Source of the DNA: Desarmillaria ectypa
Lineage: Eukaryota > Basidiomycota > Agaricomycetes > Agaricales > Physalacriaceae
Length of the DNA: 64,000 nucleotides
Assembly: GCA_030407005.1 (NCBI GenBank)
Contig: JAUDYN010000011.1
Coordinates: 734,501 to 798,500 of the forward strand
Reading direction: 5' to 3'
The position numbers were made by a program, and so were the translations under genes. Positions within the stretch are counted from its first letter, which is position 1. Every line of letters starts with the position of its first letter. Shown here piece after piece: positions 11,290 through 22,029 of the stretch. The notes beneath the pieces are model-generated. The model was given only the letters and a program-made list of their open reading frames with translations. It searched no databases and had not been told where the DNA came from.

Positions 11290-11990
11290 TCGTGTAGTTT
11301 TCGAACACGTAGTACAGTTGGCCATTGGAACGATCCCCCTCGTTTCCTACATGCCTCTACTCCTTAGGGTTGTCTTCGCGCCAATAATGGTATTGTTCTG
11401 CTTGCTGGTATTAATGACCCATCCCGAATATCTGTGGAGAGTAAAGACAGCCCTAGTCCGGAATTCGACTCAGGGTCTCTTGACGATTCGTGCATTTCGT
11501 GAGCAGGTAAGTCGCACATTTTTGCTATATATCTGACCAATGACATCCCTTCAGGATCGCTTTATAAGGAACACTTGATAGTATATACGGCTTCGATACG
11601 TTTCGGAATGGTTCTTCTTATTGCTGGGAACTCTTCAAAAATCAAGTGTTGGTCTATGTGTTGTGCAGTATCTTTCCTTCCCCTCTTCTCCGGGTAATCG
11701 TCCCCTGACGTTTTTTCAACAGTCATATAGAAATTATGCCTGTTTCCATTCACTTGTGCTTGCTGACCAGGAATATGTCCTAGTCAGCGTGGTGGTTCAT
11801 TTCTCTCTCAATGAACAGAACACGAACGCTGTGAACATATACCGTCTTAAGGGTTCAAGTACACCGGATGTTTTCGAAAATAGTTATGTTGTTCTAAACA
11901 ACGTTGACTTGGCCTATAGAGAAGAATTGTTACTTCGCTCGCGGAATCGGTTTCCGGATGTGAGAAAGTGGCGATTGCAGCCAAAGTAGG
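11290..11990 (+). pseudogene. Relic of an MRP-type ABC transporter (end of TMD2 into NBD2)
   Basis: Scattered frames match the second half of the ABCC transporter at 33417-39415. AIGTIPLVSYMPLLL followed by FAPIMVLFCLLV matches its membrane segment near 35280. STQGLLTIRAFREQ corresponds to the coupling region of the second membrane domain. LNEQNTNAVN matches NEQNMNAVE, and NNVDLAYREEL matches the start of NBD2 (FEDVDLAYREGL). The P-loop has decayed: EKVAIAAKVGK stands where EKVGIVGRTGAGK is expected. Everything after the P-loop is missing. It lies tail-to-tail with the PhzF copy at 12168-13129, mirroring the arrangement at 31.7-39.4 kb. Confidence 0.8.
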
Positions 11991-12167
11991 AAAATAGACT
12001 GAACTCGGTCAAAAGTACTCGTACAATTCCAGGATAAGTTAGCTGTATCGAGATTATGGATGTGTAATGAAGCAAACCTGCCAAAGTCTGACATCTAGCG
12101 AATCCGATTGGATATATCACTCTCGTATGATAGATTCAGTATTCTTGCCACCTAATAGACGCTTCCT

Positions 12168-13129
12168 TTACACGATGGCCAATTTCCCTTCCATGACTTG
12201 AACGGCACTCCCCGCTAATTCAATAGATTTTACCTCCCCTCGGTAAACGCTGACGAAGACAGTGATTTCACTGCGTCTACCCATCTCCACGCCCTGAACG
12301 ATATCAAACTTCCAGTTACCATCACCTTTACTCTGACCTAGCCAGCCCCCCAGTGCGGAGGCAGCCGAGCCTGTAGCAGGGTCTTCGAATGTGCCTTCCA
12401 ACATCCTCGTTCTGACAGTTCCATCCGGCGTTTTCACAAACGCGTATAAAGCACCGAAACCCTTCCAGTCTCCCAGATGCGCATCAGGTATTGTGATGGG
12501 CTCACCATAGTGCTGGAGCTTTCCGAGAGCTTCCACGGAGGACAGTTCCATCATGATGAAAGACATGCCCTTTACGATAGAGACCTACATTTTGGAATGA
12601 GTCGGTGGGGGAGTCGTCTGGTGAATTTGGAATACTAACCACAGCTTCCGCAGCGGCTGCACCATTCACGTAGTCCTTGTCTTCCAACGCCAATTGTTTC
12701 TCCTTCAACATTTTGTTATAGTAAAGACGATGCACCTTAAAGTCGGTAGGGACTTTTAAGCGCACTCGGTCGCCCTCTTTAGCGACCAATACATCTCCCG
12801 CTTTGGTTCGTAAGGTTATCTTATCCAGTTTTAGACAACAGATACCAGCCCGTGCCAACGGTAGGATGCCCTGCAAATGGTAGCTCATCTGTTACCATAA
12901 ATATAGAGATCGGGAATGTCACGCCAGATTCTGGTGATTCTTCCTGGTCATAAACAAAAACAGTTTCCGAGAAATTGAATTCTCGTGCGATATTCTGTTT
13001 CTGTTGCTGCGAGACTTGGAACGAAAGTGGATAAGGTAGAAGAACAATGGCGAGTAAATTCCCAAGAAATCCTGTTGTTGTGAACACGTCGAGAGTCAAA
13101 TAGGACAACGTGATAGAGCTTGTCGACAT
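12168..13129 (-). pseudogene. PhzF-family isomerase/epimerase, copy 1, frameshifted
   Basis: This is a phenazine-biosynthesis-like (PhzF/YHI9) fold protein. The landmarks are in order: LTLDVFTTTGFLGNLLAIV, FNFSETVFV with the catalytic Glu, LPFAGHPTVGTGWYLL, KAGDVLV, DWKGFGALYAFVK, and FEDPATGSAASALGGWLGQ. One ordinary intron lies near 12580-12635 (GTTAGT...TGTAG). The copy is broken near 12824-12830. Compared with copy 2, five bases are missing after KTG, so the frame runs into TAA at 12821-12823 before resuming as DKITLRTKAGD. I see no GT...AG pair that would bypass this. Without the deletion the gene would be full length. The true substrate of fungal PhzF-like proteins is usually unknown. 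Confidence 0.82.
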
Positions 13130-15028
13130 GATGGGCAGACGGGACTTCTATAAATAGACAGATATGGGATCAGTGATTACATGTAATATCACGTGCTCCG
13201 TGCGTCATTCCGTTTGACTGACTCTGAAACTCGGGACTGAGGACTCCACCCAATTAACCGCCAAGTTAACAAATTCTTGGTTTTATGTTGCTCATCCCTC
13301 CACCTTCATCTGCGCTTCGAACACAACCCCCGAGGAAGGGAGCGACCCGATGCCTGTTTCTTCTGGATACTGCCTATTTCTTGGCCTTGTCTTGTCTTCC
13401 TCACTGCGGGCGCCACAGTGTGGCGCATCTTCTGGTCGTACTCGTGATACTTTGTCCGTCGATAGCCAAAAGCTGATCTCTATTACCTCAAAATACCTTG
13501 TACTGCTACTCGTCGGCCGATAGGCACCAACAATTCAATCTATAAAGCCACAGAGTTGCCGACCTTCGGCGCTTCTTCCATGCGCTTGTCGCGTGTTTTA
13601 TTACCCGACCCTTGCTTTCATGTTTTCAAAGTTTCGTCCTGTGTCTCTCCCGTTTTCAGTAACGAGTCATACAGGACTTCGAAGGTCGCGCCGTTATGGT
13701 GTCTATATCCCCATGTTCTTATTCGTTTACTTGAGTTTTAGATTGCAACGAGGTCACCACGTTTAAGCATCAGGTGAGTTACCGCGGACTCGTTGGAAGA
13801 ATGAGATCTGCTGACGGAGAATACTTATCTCTAGATATCAAACCCGTAGTTCCTGTTCCGCGATAGCCATTATCCCACCGGCCCATCCAAACCTAATTTC
13901 CGTGAAGGTTTAATCAAACATCCGGACCCACCTCTATATTGACCCTGCGTTACGGCTACCAAGTTATCATTCTCCGTTTCTGTCTCCTGGACATGAAGGA
14001 TTTGGTTGGTCTAGGGTATCGCCTCGCATCATGACTGAAGTTGTGTTCAGCCTCCGGTATCTGATGATCTGATTCTGCTCTGGAGTTCCGGTTCGAAGAG
14101 TCTTCTTGTCTTGTCATTCCTTGTGAGTAAGAATCTTTGACAGAATACTTTACACAAGGAACAAATAAGCCAATTCAACGCGGGACGGGTGACCTTCTGT
14201 GCGTTGGGCCACTGTGTGACGTGGTTGAAATACCACCTCAGGGATTCAGGGTATTTCATTGAGGTTTCCGCATGCACATCGACGGTTTTATCTTAAACTG
14301 GCTAATTCGAGGTTTCTCCGTTCGCAATTTGATCACCGGAAGCCCAAGGGCGTTGAACAAGGAACTTGGCCGTCCCCACTGCCGAGGCCCTTTCTGCAGT
14401 CTTCCGTAATAGTGAGGGTGTCAGCTACGTAGCCTCGTTACCTGATGTACTCGGGAATATCAGGCTGCGACTCATCCGTACGTCGCTGCGTAGTCCCTAC
14501 ACGCCATAACCTCAAACGAATATACAGAAATCTTGAATGCCAACGTTTCGGCTAGCGGTTTCTTACACCGAGGGGAACTCGGAACCGCAAGGCATGTGAA
14601 CAGCGAACGGAAGCATCTGGAATGTCGCTCCTAGATCGTTCTCAACCAGTTGCTAAACTCCGGCCTTCCTTTCTAATTATCATTAGAGGCCTACCTTTCA
14701 GGAATTCTCCTCCTGAAACCTTTAAATGGCACGCCAATGGGATCCACTTGTCATTGTTTTAATAAAAGTATCCAATGACTAGGATTGTGAACGCAAGGTA
14801 ACGCGACGGAACGTCCGAGAGGTGATCTGGTGAGCGAGCCTAGGCTGTGGTCACGTGTAATCATTGATGTATTTTCCTTTTCTAGGGGATTACGTTAACG
14901 TGCTGGAAGGGTTTAGTACTTGGCTTCGGTTGCCCGCTTTCTTGCTGTCCTCGTGGGATTTGGATTGATACCTAACCAGAAGCGCCTCAGGGCCAAGCGA
15001 TACCCTTTTCTTCCTCTCGACTACCATC
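13130..15028. other. Long gene-free stretch between divergent genes
   Basis: About 1.9 kb separates PhzF copy 1 (minus strand) from aminopeptidase P (plus strand). No frame of convincing composition was found. A TATTTATA-like sequence sits about 20 bases upstream of the PhzF start on its strand. A CACGTG E-box lies at about 14852-14857. The end close to 15028 is probably the aminopeptidase promoter and leader. Confidence 0.4.
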
Positions 15029-18000
15029 ATGCCGCCACCACCACCACCACCACCCGTATGCTTTCCTTTTCGCTCGAAAAAAGAAAAACGGCGGCTTTCT
15101 TTTTCGAGCATGTCGGTACCACCAATGGCTGGATCAGCGTCGCAGTTGGAGAGGGCGCAGTCTCAACATTCTAAAACTTCCTTTTCATCGGCCTCCAGGT
15201 CTTCAACAGCTTCCAGATCTACCTCATCTTCCATGACTGCGTCTGTGGACAACCTCACATTCGTAACAGATTCCGAGAAGTATGATGATGTCCCCAAGGA
15301 GCTTCCTCCGCTCGAAAAGTCGGGCAAGAGTGGCCGCCTACAGCGTTCAAACACGATGACGGGCACGAAGAAGTCTACACTGTCCAACCGATGGGGATAT
15401 GGATGGGGATTGGGGAAGCAGAGGGAGAAGGAGAAGGAAGCGGAGCTTACCAGGGAAATGTCCCAGTCCCAGCGATCGAGGACACCTTCCGTCGACCTTC
15501 CTATCTACCAGCCTCCTGTTCGCCAGAACTCCCAATCGACGCAGGCCAGTCGAACTACTCAGAACACTCAAAACACGCACAGCACACACCGCAGCAAATC
15601 AGCGCATCGTTCGAATTCGAATCGCTCAGGTCGCAGCCAAAACTTCGAAAGGCCCCGCGGAGTCAATGATTCTTCAAGTACACTTGTCGGGTCTGCGCTC
15701 GAACGTAAAAACACGTTTGCCGATTCCTTGCGGGATGTGGTGCACACGTCGGAGAGATTGGCGGAGCTACGGAAACAGATGGAGAAAGAACAACTGGATT
15801 TCTAGTACGTATGCTACTTCGCTTCCACCTTACTGCGGCTCAATATCTTCTCTCTATTCAGTGTTGTGCCAAACGAAGATGCTCACGGTTCTGAATATGT
15901 GGCGGAGAGCGACAAACGAAGAGAATACATCTCAGGGTACGTTTTATGTTTCTCGCAGCCGACATAGACTGACGTGAGATAGTTTTTCGGGATCTTCGGG
16001 ACAGGCAATCGTCTCTAAGACGGAGGCTTACCTCATCACTGACTCTCGGTATTGGGGGCAAGCAACAGAACAACTGGATAGTAATTGGAAGCTGGTTCGC
16101 GCCGGTGCTCCAGGGGAACCGAGAGATTGGATAGACTGGCTTGTGGTGAGTGTTGCCGTCTTCGACATGCTTCTCTAATAGTCATGGTAACCTTGTACAG
16201 GCTCGTGCTCAAAGTTCAAGAGTCGGCATAGACGGACGTATGCTGCCGTACGAGCAAGCTATGCTTATTAATTCCAAGATCAATCCAATGGGGGGTAAAT
16301 TGGTGTATCCAGTGCAGAACCTCATCGACTTGATATGGAAAGGTAAACCCACAAGGTCAAAAGAGCCCGTTTTCCTGCAGCCAATACAATATTCGGGTAA
16401 GTTTGTCCTTGGAGCGCCGCCCTTGTGTCTAAATCTTTTGCTAGGTGAAGAAGCCACTTCCAAGATTGCCAAGGTGCAGGCGTGGATCAAGAACCAACCT
16501 CCGGATGTCCCCTCATACTCTCGCTCGGAGCCAAAGCCGTCACAATATCAGGTTGGAACGCTCATCACTGCCTTGCCTCAGATAGGCACGTATCATTCTT
16601 TTTTCTTCTTTCGACTAAGTATATCCGCTGACCTCGGTTTGGTTATAGCTTACTTATTGAATCTGCGAGGTTCAGACATACCATTCAATCCGCTTTTCCA
16701 CGCATATCTCTTCATCGGGCTTGACAACGCTATTTTATTCTTGGAGGGATCCAAAGTACCTGAAAATATCGCCTCTTACTTGGAAAAATTAAAAGTGTCG
16801 CGGCGGGATTACAGCGAAATCTGGGCCTTCCTGCGCAAGAGAGAATGGGGTGAAGGCAAGGTACGATGCCTCTTCCATTTGGGACTGTGTACAGTAAATT
16901 GAAGCGGTACCGCAGATCGTAATATCACCGCAGTCTTCTTATACTATTTCACTTGTTCTGTCGCACTACCGGTGCAGTGTTCTACCGTCGCACGTGGAAT
17001 ACATGATTTCTGTCAAGAACGAGACGGAGTTGAAGGGTCTCAGAAGAGCGTACATGCGAGATGGAGTTGCCTACGTGCGTTTAATGCTAATCGTTTCCGT
17101 CTTTTCCGACTGACCTATATAAACAGGTCCAGTTCTTGGCTTGGCTGGAGGAAAAGCTGAATGCCGGCTACGATATCACAGAGTGGGAAGCCGCACAACG
17201 CTTAACAGAGTTCCGCAGGAAACAGGAGCATTTCATGGGCCTTGCTTACCAGAACATTTCCGCAAGCGGACCGAACGCTGCTCTTCCCCATTACTCGCCC
17301 CGCAAGTCAGAAGCACGAATGATTGACAAGATCACTCCGTATCTGAAGTAAGTTCCGGTTTTTCTTCACAAATGGACACGTGAGTCTGACATATCTTTTA
17401 GCGACTCGGGAGGACAGTACCTAGACGGCACATGTGACACTACTCGAACCATACACTTTGGTCGACCAGACGCGGAACAGTGTGAAGCATTCACAAGAGT
17501 TCTGCAGGGCCATGTATGTTTTTGGAATCTGCTTCTATAATTAAGGGAATGTCCTCATGGTCCTATCTCTAGATTGCAATCGATACCGCTGTGTTCCCGG
17601 AAGGTACGTCTGGCCGTCAACTAGATGTTTTGGCACGTAGAGCCCTGTGGAAGGAAGGCTACAATTACTTGGTAAGCGGTTTGTGACCGAAGTTCATGAA
17701 GCAGTGCTAACAGCGGTGGGGTGATAGCACGGAACCGGTCATGGCTTTGGATCATTCCTAACCGTGCATGAAGGTCCGCAAGGATTTTCTAGTAATGTGC
17801 CTTTGGTACCTGGACATGTCGTCACCAATGAACCCGGGTTTTGTGAGTTGTGACCAATCATACTCGGGTGGCGGATGTCTGATTGATTTTTTAAATGTAG
17901 ACAATGACAGGAAGTGGGGTATTCGCATTGAATCGGCACTCGCTGTGCGTCGTGTCACGGTATGTTCTAGGTCCTTCCCTTACCCATAACTATCATCTTA

Positions 18001-18340
18001 ACTTCTCCCTTTGTATAGACCCGGGGAGAATTCAATGGACCGATTTGGCTCTCGTTTGAACGACTGACCTGTGTCCCCATACAGACGCGCATGGTCAAGG
18101 ACAGCATGCTGACCAAAGAGGAGAGAGCATGGATCAAGGTGCGATTAGTCGCATGTGTTATCACGTTGGAATACTTATTCGTTTATCGTTTGACAGGATC
18201 ACAATTCCGAGTGTTTTAAGAAACTGAAGCCTCTGCTGCAGAATGATAAGCGGGCGCTGAAATGGATAGATCGTGAATCCAAGCGTGAAATAGGCCTTGC
18301 TGCTCCGGGTCCTGGAGGTCTGGTTGTTGACTGGGGTTAA
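15029..18340 (+). CDS. Xaa-Pro aminopeptidase (aminopeptidase P, M24B) with long Ser-rich N-terminal extension
   Basis: This metallopeptidase removes N-terminal residues preceding proline. Exon 1 (15029-15804) encodes about 258 residues that are not part of the peptidase: a polyproline start, then a Ser/Thr/Arg/Gln-rich disordered region. The creatinase N-domain follows ([44 protein letters not shown]). The catalytic pita-bread domain carries the five metal ligands: the two Asp of [10 protein letters not shown], the His of [16 protein letters not shown], the Glu of NEPGFY and the Glu of GIRIESAL. Around a dozen exons join in frame, ending with TAA at 18338-18340. The intron at 16586-16648 appears to use a GC donor. 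The extension suggests a long isoform with special location or regulation; a shorter product could begin at a later Met. Confidence 0.9.
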
Positions 18341-18788
18341 CGCAGCGGCTTTCTCTCCCTCTCTTTCTCTACTCTCTCTGGGAATCTCCTCTCATTTCTG
18401 CTGTACATACATATGCTTTCGGATCTATATAATGGCTTGGATTACTTACCTATCTATATCGTTTTATTTAGGATGACCCTTCTCTATCTAAGTGTTCTTG
18501 GAATTCACTTCTAATACTCTTGCTGGACGTTCTTTTCACCCACGTATATTAGATGCTGTACTGCATGTCTAGTAGCTTTTAAAATGGATGTAGTTCTGTA
18601 TACATATCTTGATGAACAGTTCCGAGTCGCGACAAATATTCGTATTGTTGCTATACTGAATACTGATTGACGCGTCTGCTTTGTCAGGCGCGTGACTTTG
18701 TCGTGCAATTATGGTGATAAAATGACGAGCCCTCCTTTCTGCACATGCAACCATGACCAACTACTTTTATCTGGTCCTTGATGTCCTG
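18341..18788. other. 3' region of aminopeptidase gene and upstream region of APS kinase gene
   Basis: The sequence begins with a pyrimidine-rich CT repeat (18350-18395), as often seen in fungal 3' ends. There is no gene here. Confidence 0.4.
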
Positions 18789-18795
18789 TATAAAA
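18789..18795 (+). promoter_or_regulatory. TATA box of APS kinase gene
   Basis: TATAAAA lies 53 bases before the ATG at 18848, a plausible distance for a short leader. The assignment rests on position and sequence only. Confidence 0.45.
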
Positions 18796-18847
18796 GCCCT
18801 GTGATGGTGCAATACTTCGATACTACACCAGTATTCCACATCTCAAG

Positions 18848-19665
18848 ATGGCCACAAACATCACTTTCCACCCTGGTACGGCCAGCCTTCCGGTGGATTC
18901 GTTGAAGACTGATTCGCGTCCCCAGGTTCCGTCTCTGCTGAAGAGCGAACGAGTCTCCTCACACAGAAGGGCGCGACCATCTGGCTGACGGGTTTAAGTG
19001 CTAGTGGAAAGGTACAGTCGTCACGCAACCATTTAGAGTCCGCGCACTGACACGCCCGTCGTAGTCGACGATCGCGTGTGCATTGGAACAGCACCTACTT
19101 CATCTACACAAGTTTGCGTACCGCCTCGATGGCGACAACGTCAGATTTGGACTGAACAAGGATCTGGGCTTTGACGAGAAGTCCAGGAACGAGAACATCC
19201 GTCGTACGAGTGAGGTATGCCTCTCCACTCTCGTTCGAGATATCTATATTGATGGTCTGTGATAGGTCTCCAAGTTGTTTGCAGATTCTTCATGTATTGC
19301 TATTACTGCCTTCATCTCGCCGTACCGCGCCGACAGAGCGTTTGCTCGAGAAATACACGAGCAAGCATCGTTGCCGTTTATTGAGGTGTTCGTCGATGCA
19401 CCTCTCCATGTTGTCGAGCAACGTGATCCGAAGGGGCTTTACAAGAAGGCTCGTGCCGGAGAGATCAAGGGTGAGTTGCAGCCAAAAAAAAAAAAAGACC
19501 TTGACAGCGAGCTCAAAATTGGCTGTAGACTTTACCGGAATTTCAGCACCGTATGAAGCTCCAGAGAAACCAGAAATTCACATTGACACGTCCACTACGG
19601 ATGTTGCGGAGAGTGTCCGAATTATTACTGACTATTTGAAAGGCAAGGGGTATATATCCGAGTAG
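18848..19665 (+). CDS. MET14: Adenylylsulfate (APS) kinase
   Basis: This enzyme phosphorylates adenylylsulfate to PAPS, the second step of cytosolic sulfate assimilation. Five exons join cleanly: 18848-18875, 18926-19011, 19065-19214, 19266-19470 and 19529-19665, giving about 200 residues, the usual length. Diagnostic motifs are the P-loop [27 protein letters not shown], the ENIRR block, [12 protein letters not shown], and the substrate-lid sequence [18 protein letters not shown]. It ends with the usual Pro-Glu-rich strand and C-terminal helix ([12 protein letters not shown]). The fourth intron contains a run of 12 A. No lesion was seen. It has its own TATA box. Confidence 0.95.
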
Positions 19666-19816
19666 ATAGAAGTTAGATATAACCGTGTAGAAGTAGAAGT
19701 TTGTACTTATTTCTGATGCTTTCGGCTTTAGTCGGGATTTCCGCCACGATCATGTGACGTTTATCTGCACTTTCTGCAACAAATTACCGAACGAGTTTCT
19801 TGCTGCCACCACCACC

Positions 19817-21138
19817 ATGTTGACCTCCCGTCCAATCTCAAGAAACAACGACCTTGCTGGACAGCGACAAATGCTGTCCAAGACTCCCGGGCGTGTTTTC
19901 CATCAGAACGAAAACGCGTACAGAGGCCCAGCGACTGTTCATGGAAAAGGCAAGAACACGCTCCTGCAGACACCATTTAATGGAGGGAAGTTCAGTGAGT
20001 TACCGTTGCATCACCTGGTCCTCACTTATATCTTACCTTTCTGCCAAAGATAAGGAGGGAACACAGGGAAAACTGACGACACAAGCTCCATTGCGGCCAC
20101 TTGTTGACAAGACGCCTTTTCCAAATCGCTCAGGCGTACAGTTCCAAACGCCCTACGCCTTTAATTTTGACAAGTTTTCATCACCCGACTCCATTCTTCG
20201 GCCCAGCTCCCTCAGGCGGCACGTTCGCGTACCCAGAAGTGCGACAAAGAGCTTCGAGACCCCCGTCAACACGGGAAATCCTTGGCAATGCGATGTGAGT
20301 ATAGGATCCCCCGAGATTGTAGTACAACAGCTGGTAATGGAGGATGATCTGGATGAGATTGAGTACATGCCGCCCAATACCCTAGGTTAGTTTGCTCAAC
20401 GCCTTGTACTTAGGCCTGACTCAGGTTTCCTTCAGACATGCCCTACGTCCCACCTTTTAACTTTGAATTTCCTGATTACAAGTCTGTCGGGAAAACGCTT
20501 CTTGAGATTACTCGCGCGCCGCTGTACGAAGCCGAGCCTCCGCCACTGCCAGAGGTAAAGGACGATGAACTGGATGTGATAGCATGGGATAGGTCGCTCC
20601 CTCTACCAGAACTTGGTGCGTCCTTGACGTTATGTCAACAGTACTACTGACCTGAATATCAGAAGATGACGATCCGAAGAGGATTATGCGCAAGAACATC
20701 CTTCCCAACCCCAACTCCGCGTCTTCACGAATAACAACACGAACCGTGGGGAAGGCAATGTCTGCAACCAAATATATTCCTAATCCCTCCATTCGCACTG
20801 GGACAGCAGCATCCACTAGATCTAAGCCGACTGCTCTCACCAGCAAAGCCACATCACGGCTCGGAACAGCGGCTTCTGTTCGTCAACCACAAGTGGTTCC
20901 TACCAAAAATTCGCGACCAGCAACCTCCCAGTCTATTACTACAACCTCAGCGCGTTCAAGAGTGGTTCCAGCGCGACCAACTTGGGGTACGCAGTCGCGC
21001 GCCGTGCGGAAGCCTACCGCTCCCCTTAGGCGTGCACCTTCCGCCACGAATGTCAAGCCGACGGTGAAAAAGCCGACTGAAGACCCCTTGATCATGAAGT
21101 TGGACCATGACGTTGAAGATTTCATGTTTGCGGTTTAA
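19817..21138 (+). CDS. Disordered nuclear-type protein, possibly securin-like
   Basis: Four exons (19817-19994, 20050-20385, 20436-20615, 20663-21138) join in frame to about 389 residues. The start MLTSRPISRNNDLAGQRQML was chosen because it gives a continuous frame just after a Kozak-like context. The N-terminus has RQML, a possible RxxL destruction box, then KTPGRVFHQNENAY and a KTPFPNR motif. A central acidic segment reads DLDEIEYMPPNTL and PYVPPFNFEFPDY. The C-terminal third is basic and Ser/Thr/Ala-rich, ending DPLIMKLDHDVEDFMFAV. The order (RxxL box, basic and TP motifs, an EIEYMPP-like acidic patch) recalls securins, the anaphase inhibitors of separase. Securins are poorly conserved, so this is a suggestion only. 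Confidence 0.55.
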
Positions 21139-21274
21139 AGGAGGTTTTGACATATATATCTATATCGAATTGTATCTCGGATTGCTTTGTATTCGCAACT
21201 TATTTTGGGCAACCTTTTCATACCAATACATAAGGTACGTGTCATGGATGCCTCTGGAGCTACCATGCATATAT

Positions 21275-21430
21275 TCAAACCGTATCTGCAGAGAGCCTCC
21301 CGGCCCTATCGCTGCTGCAGTCCAGCTCAGAAGTTACTTCCCGCCTGTTAACAATACCCTCGTGTCCTTGATAAATGAATACATCATAAAACATAGCAGC
21401 CACCTGTGTGCCCAAGATTGGTGCCCTATT
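21275..21430 (-). pseudogene. C-terminal relic of aquaglyceroporin (third copy)
   Basis: The segment repeats the last two exons of the aquaporin genes downstream. One is the exon ending in [14 protein letters not shown]...VNR; the other is the short final exon that ends in RAGRLSADTV and a stop at 21275-21277. No other aquaporin exon is present nearby. It is followed at about 21537-21580 by a short sequence (GTTTGGCCCCCCCGGACAGT) that recurs at 25780, just upstream of aquaporin copy 2. The relic marks an older round of the tandem duplication. Confidence 0.75.
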
Positions 21431-22029
21431 ATGTGGATGTATCGCGAGTACAGATCAACATGTCCGGAGCAAGTGGTTGTACCTAGTCTAGAGAGAACAG
21501 ATGAGCGAGGACATCGCATCCTCAGAGTAGACCCTGAAAAAATATGTTTGGCCCCCCCGGACAGTACTTAGTTATACACAAACTCAATGCTCGGATCTCC
21601 TAGAGGTGAAGACGGGAGAGGGAAGAATTCTTGAGTTGAGGATCACGCGAGAGCGGGAGTTTGGGACCAATGGTAATATTGAGGTGGCGGGTTCTCGAGC
21701 GCCCGTAAGAGAACACCCAAGCCAATTACGGATGTACTGAGAAAAGTAAAGCAGTAGTAATCAGGCATTTAGGGAGGAGGGCGGGAGAGAAAACTTCTAC
21801 ATGTACTGCGACTGCGAGCAGTGAGTGAGAGGGTAAGGAAAGTCACTGCCCGCCGAATGAATATATACTCTACTAAAGCAAAGACAAACGTCAAAGATGC
21901 TAAGGACGACGGGAAAAGATACATAAACGAGACAACGGGAAAGGCATGAGAAGGGAAAAGACACGATACGTACGGATTGCGTCAACCTCGGCATTGACCC
22001 TGAGCAACCCATTCACTTGATCACCAAAT

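Noticed and set aside
15029..15060. Polyproline start of aminopeptidase P as a frameshift artefact
   Set aside because: The frame continues for 258 codons and splices cleanly into the enzyme, so it is probably real.
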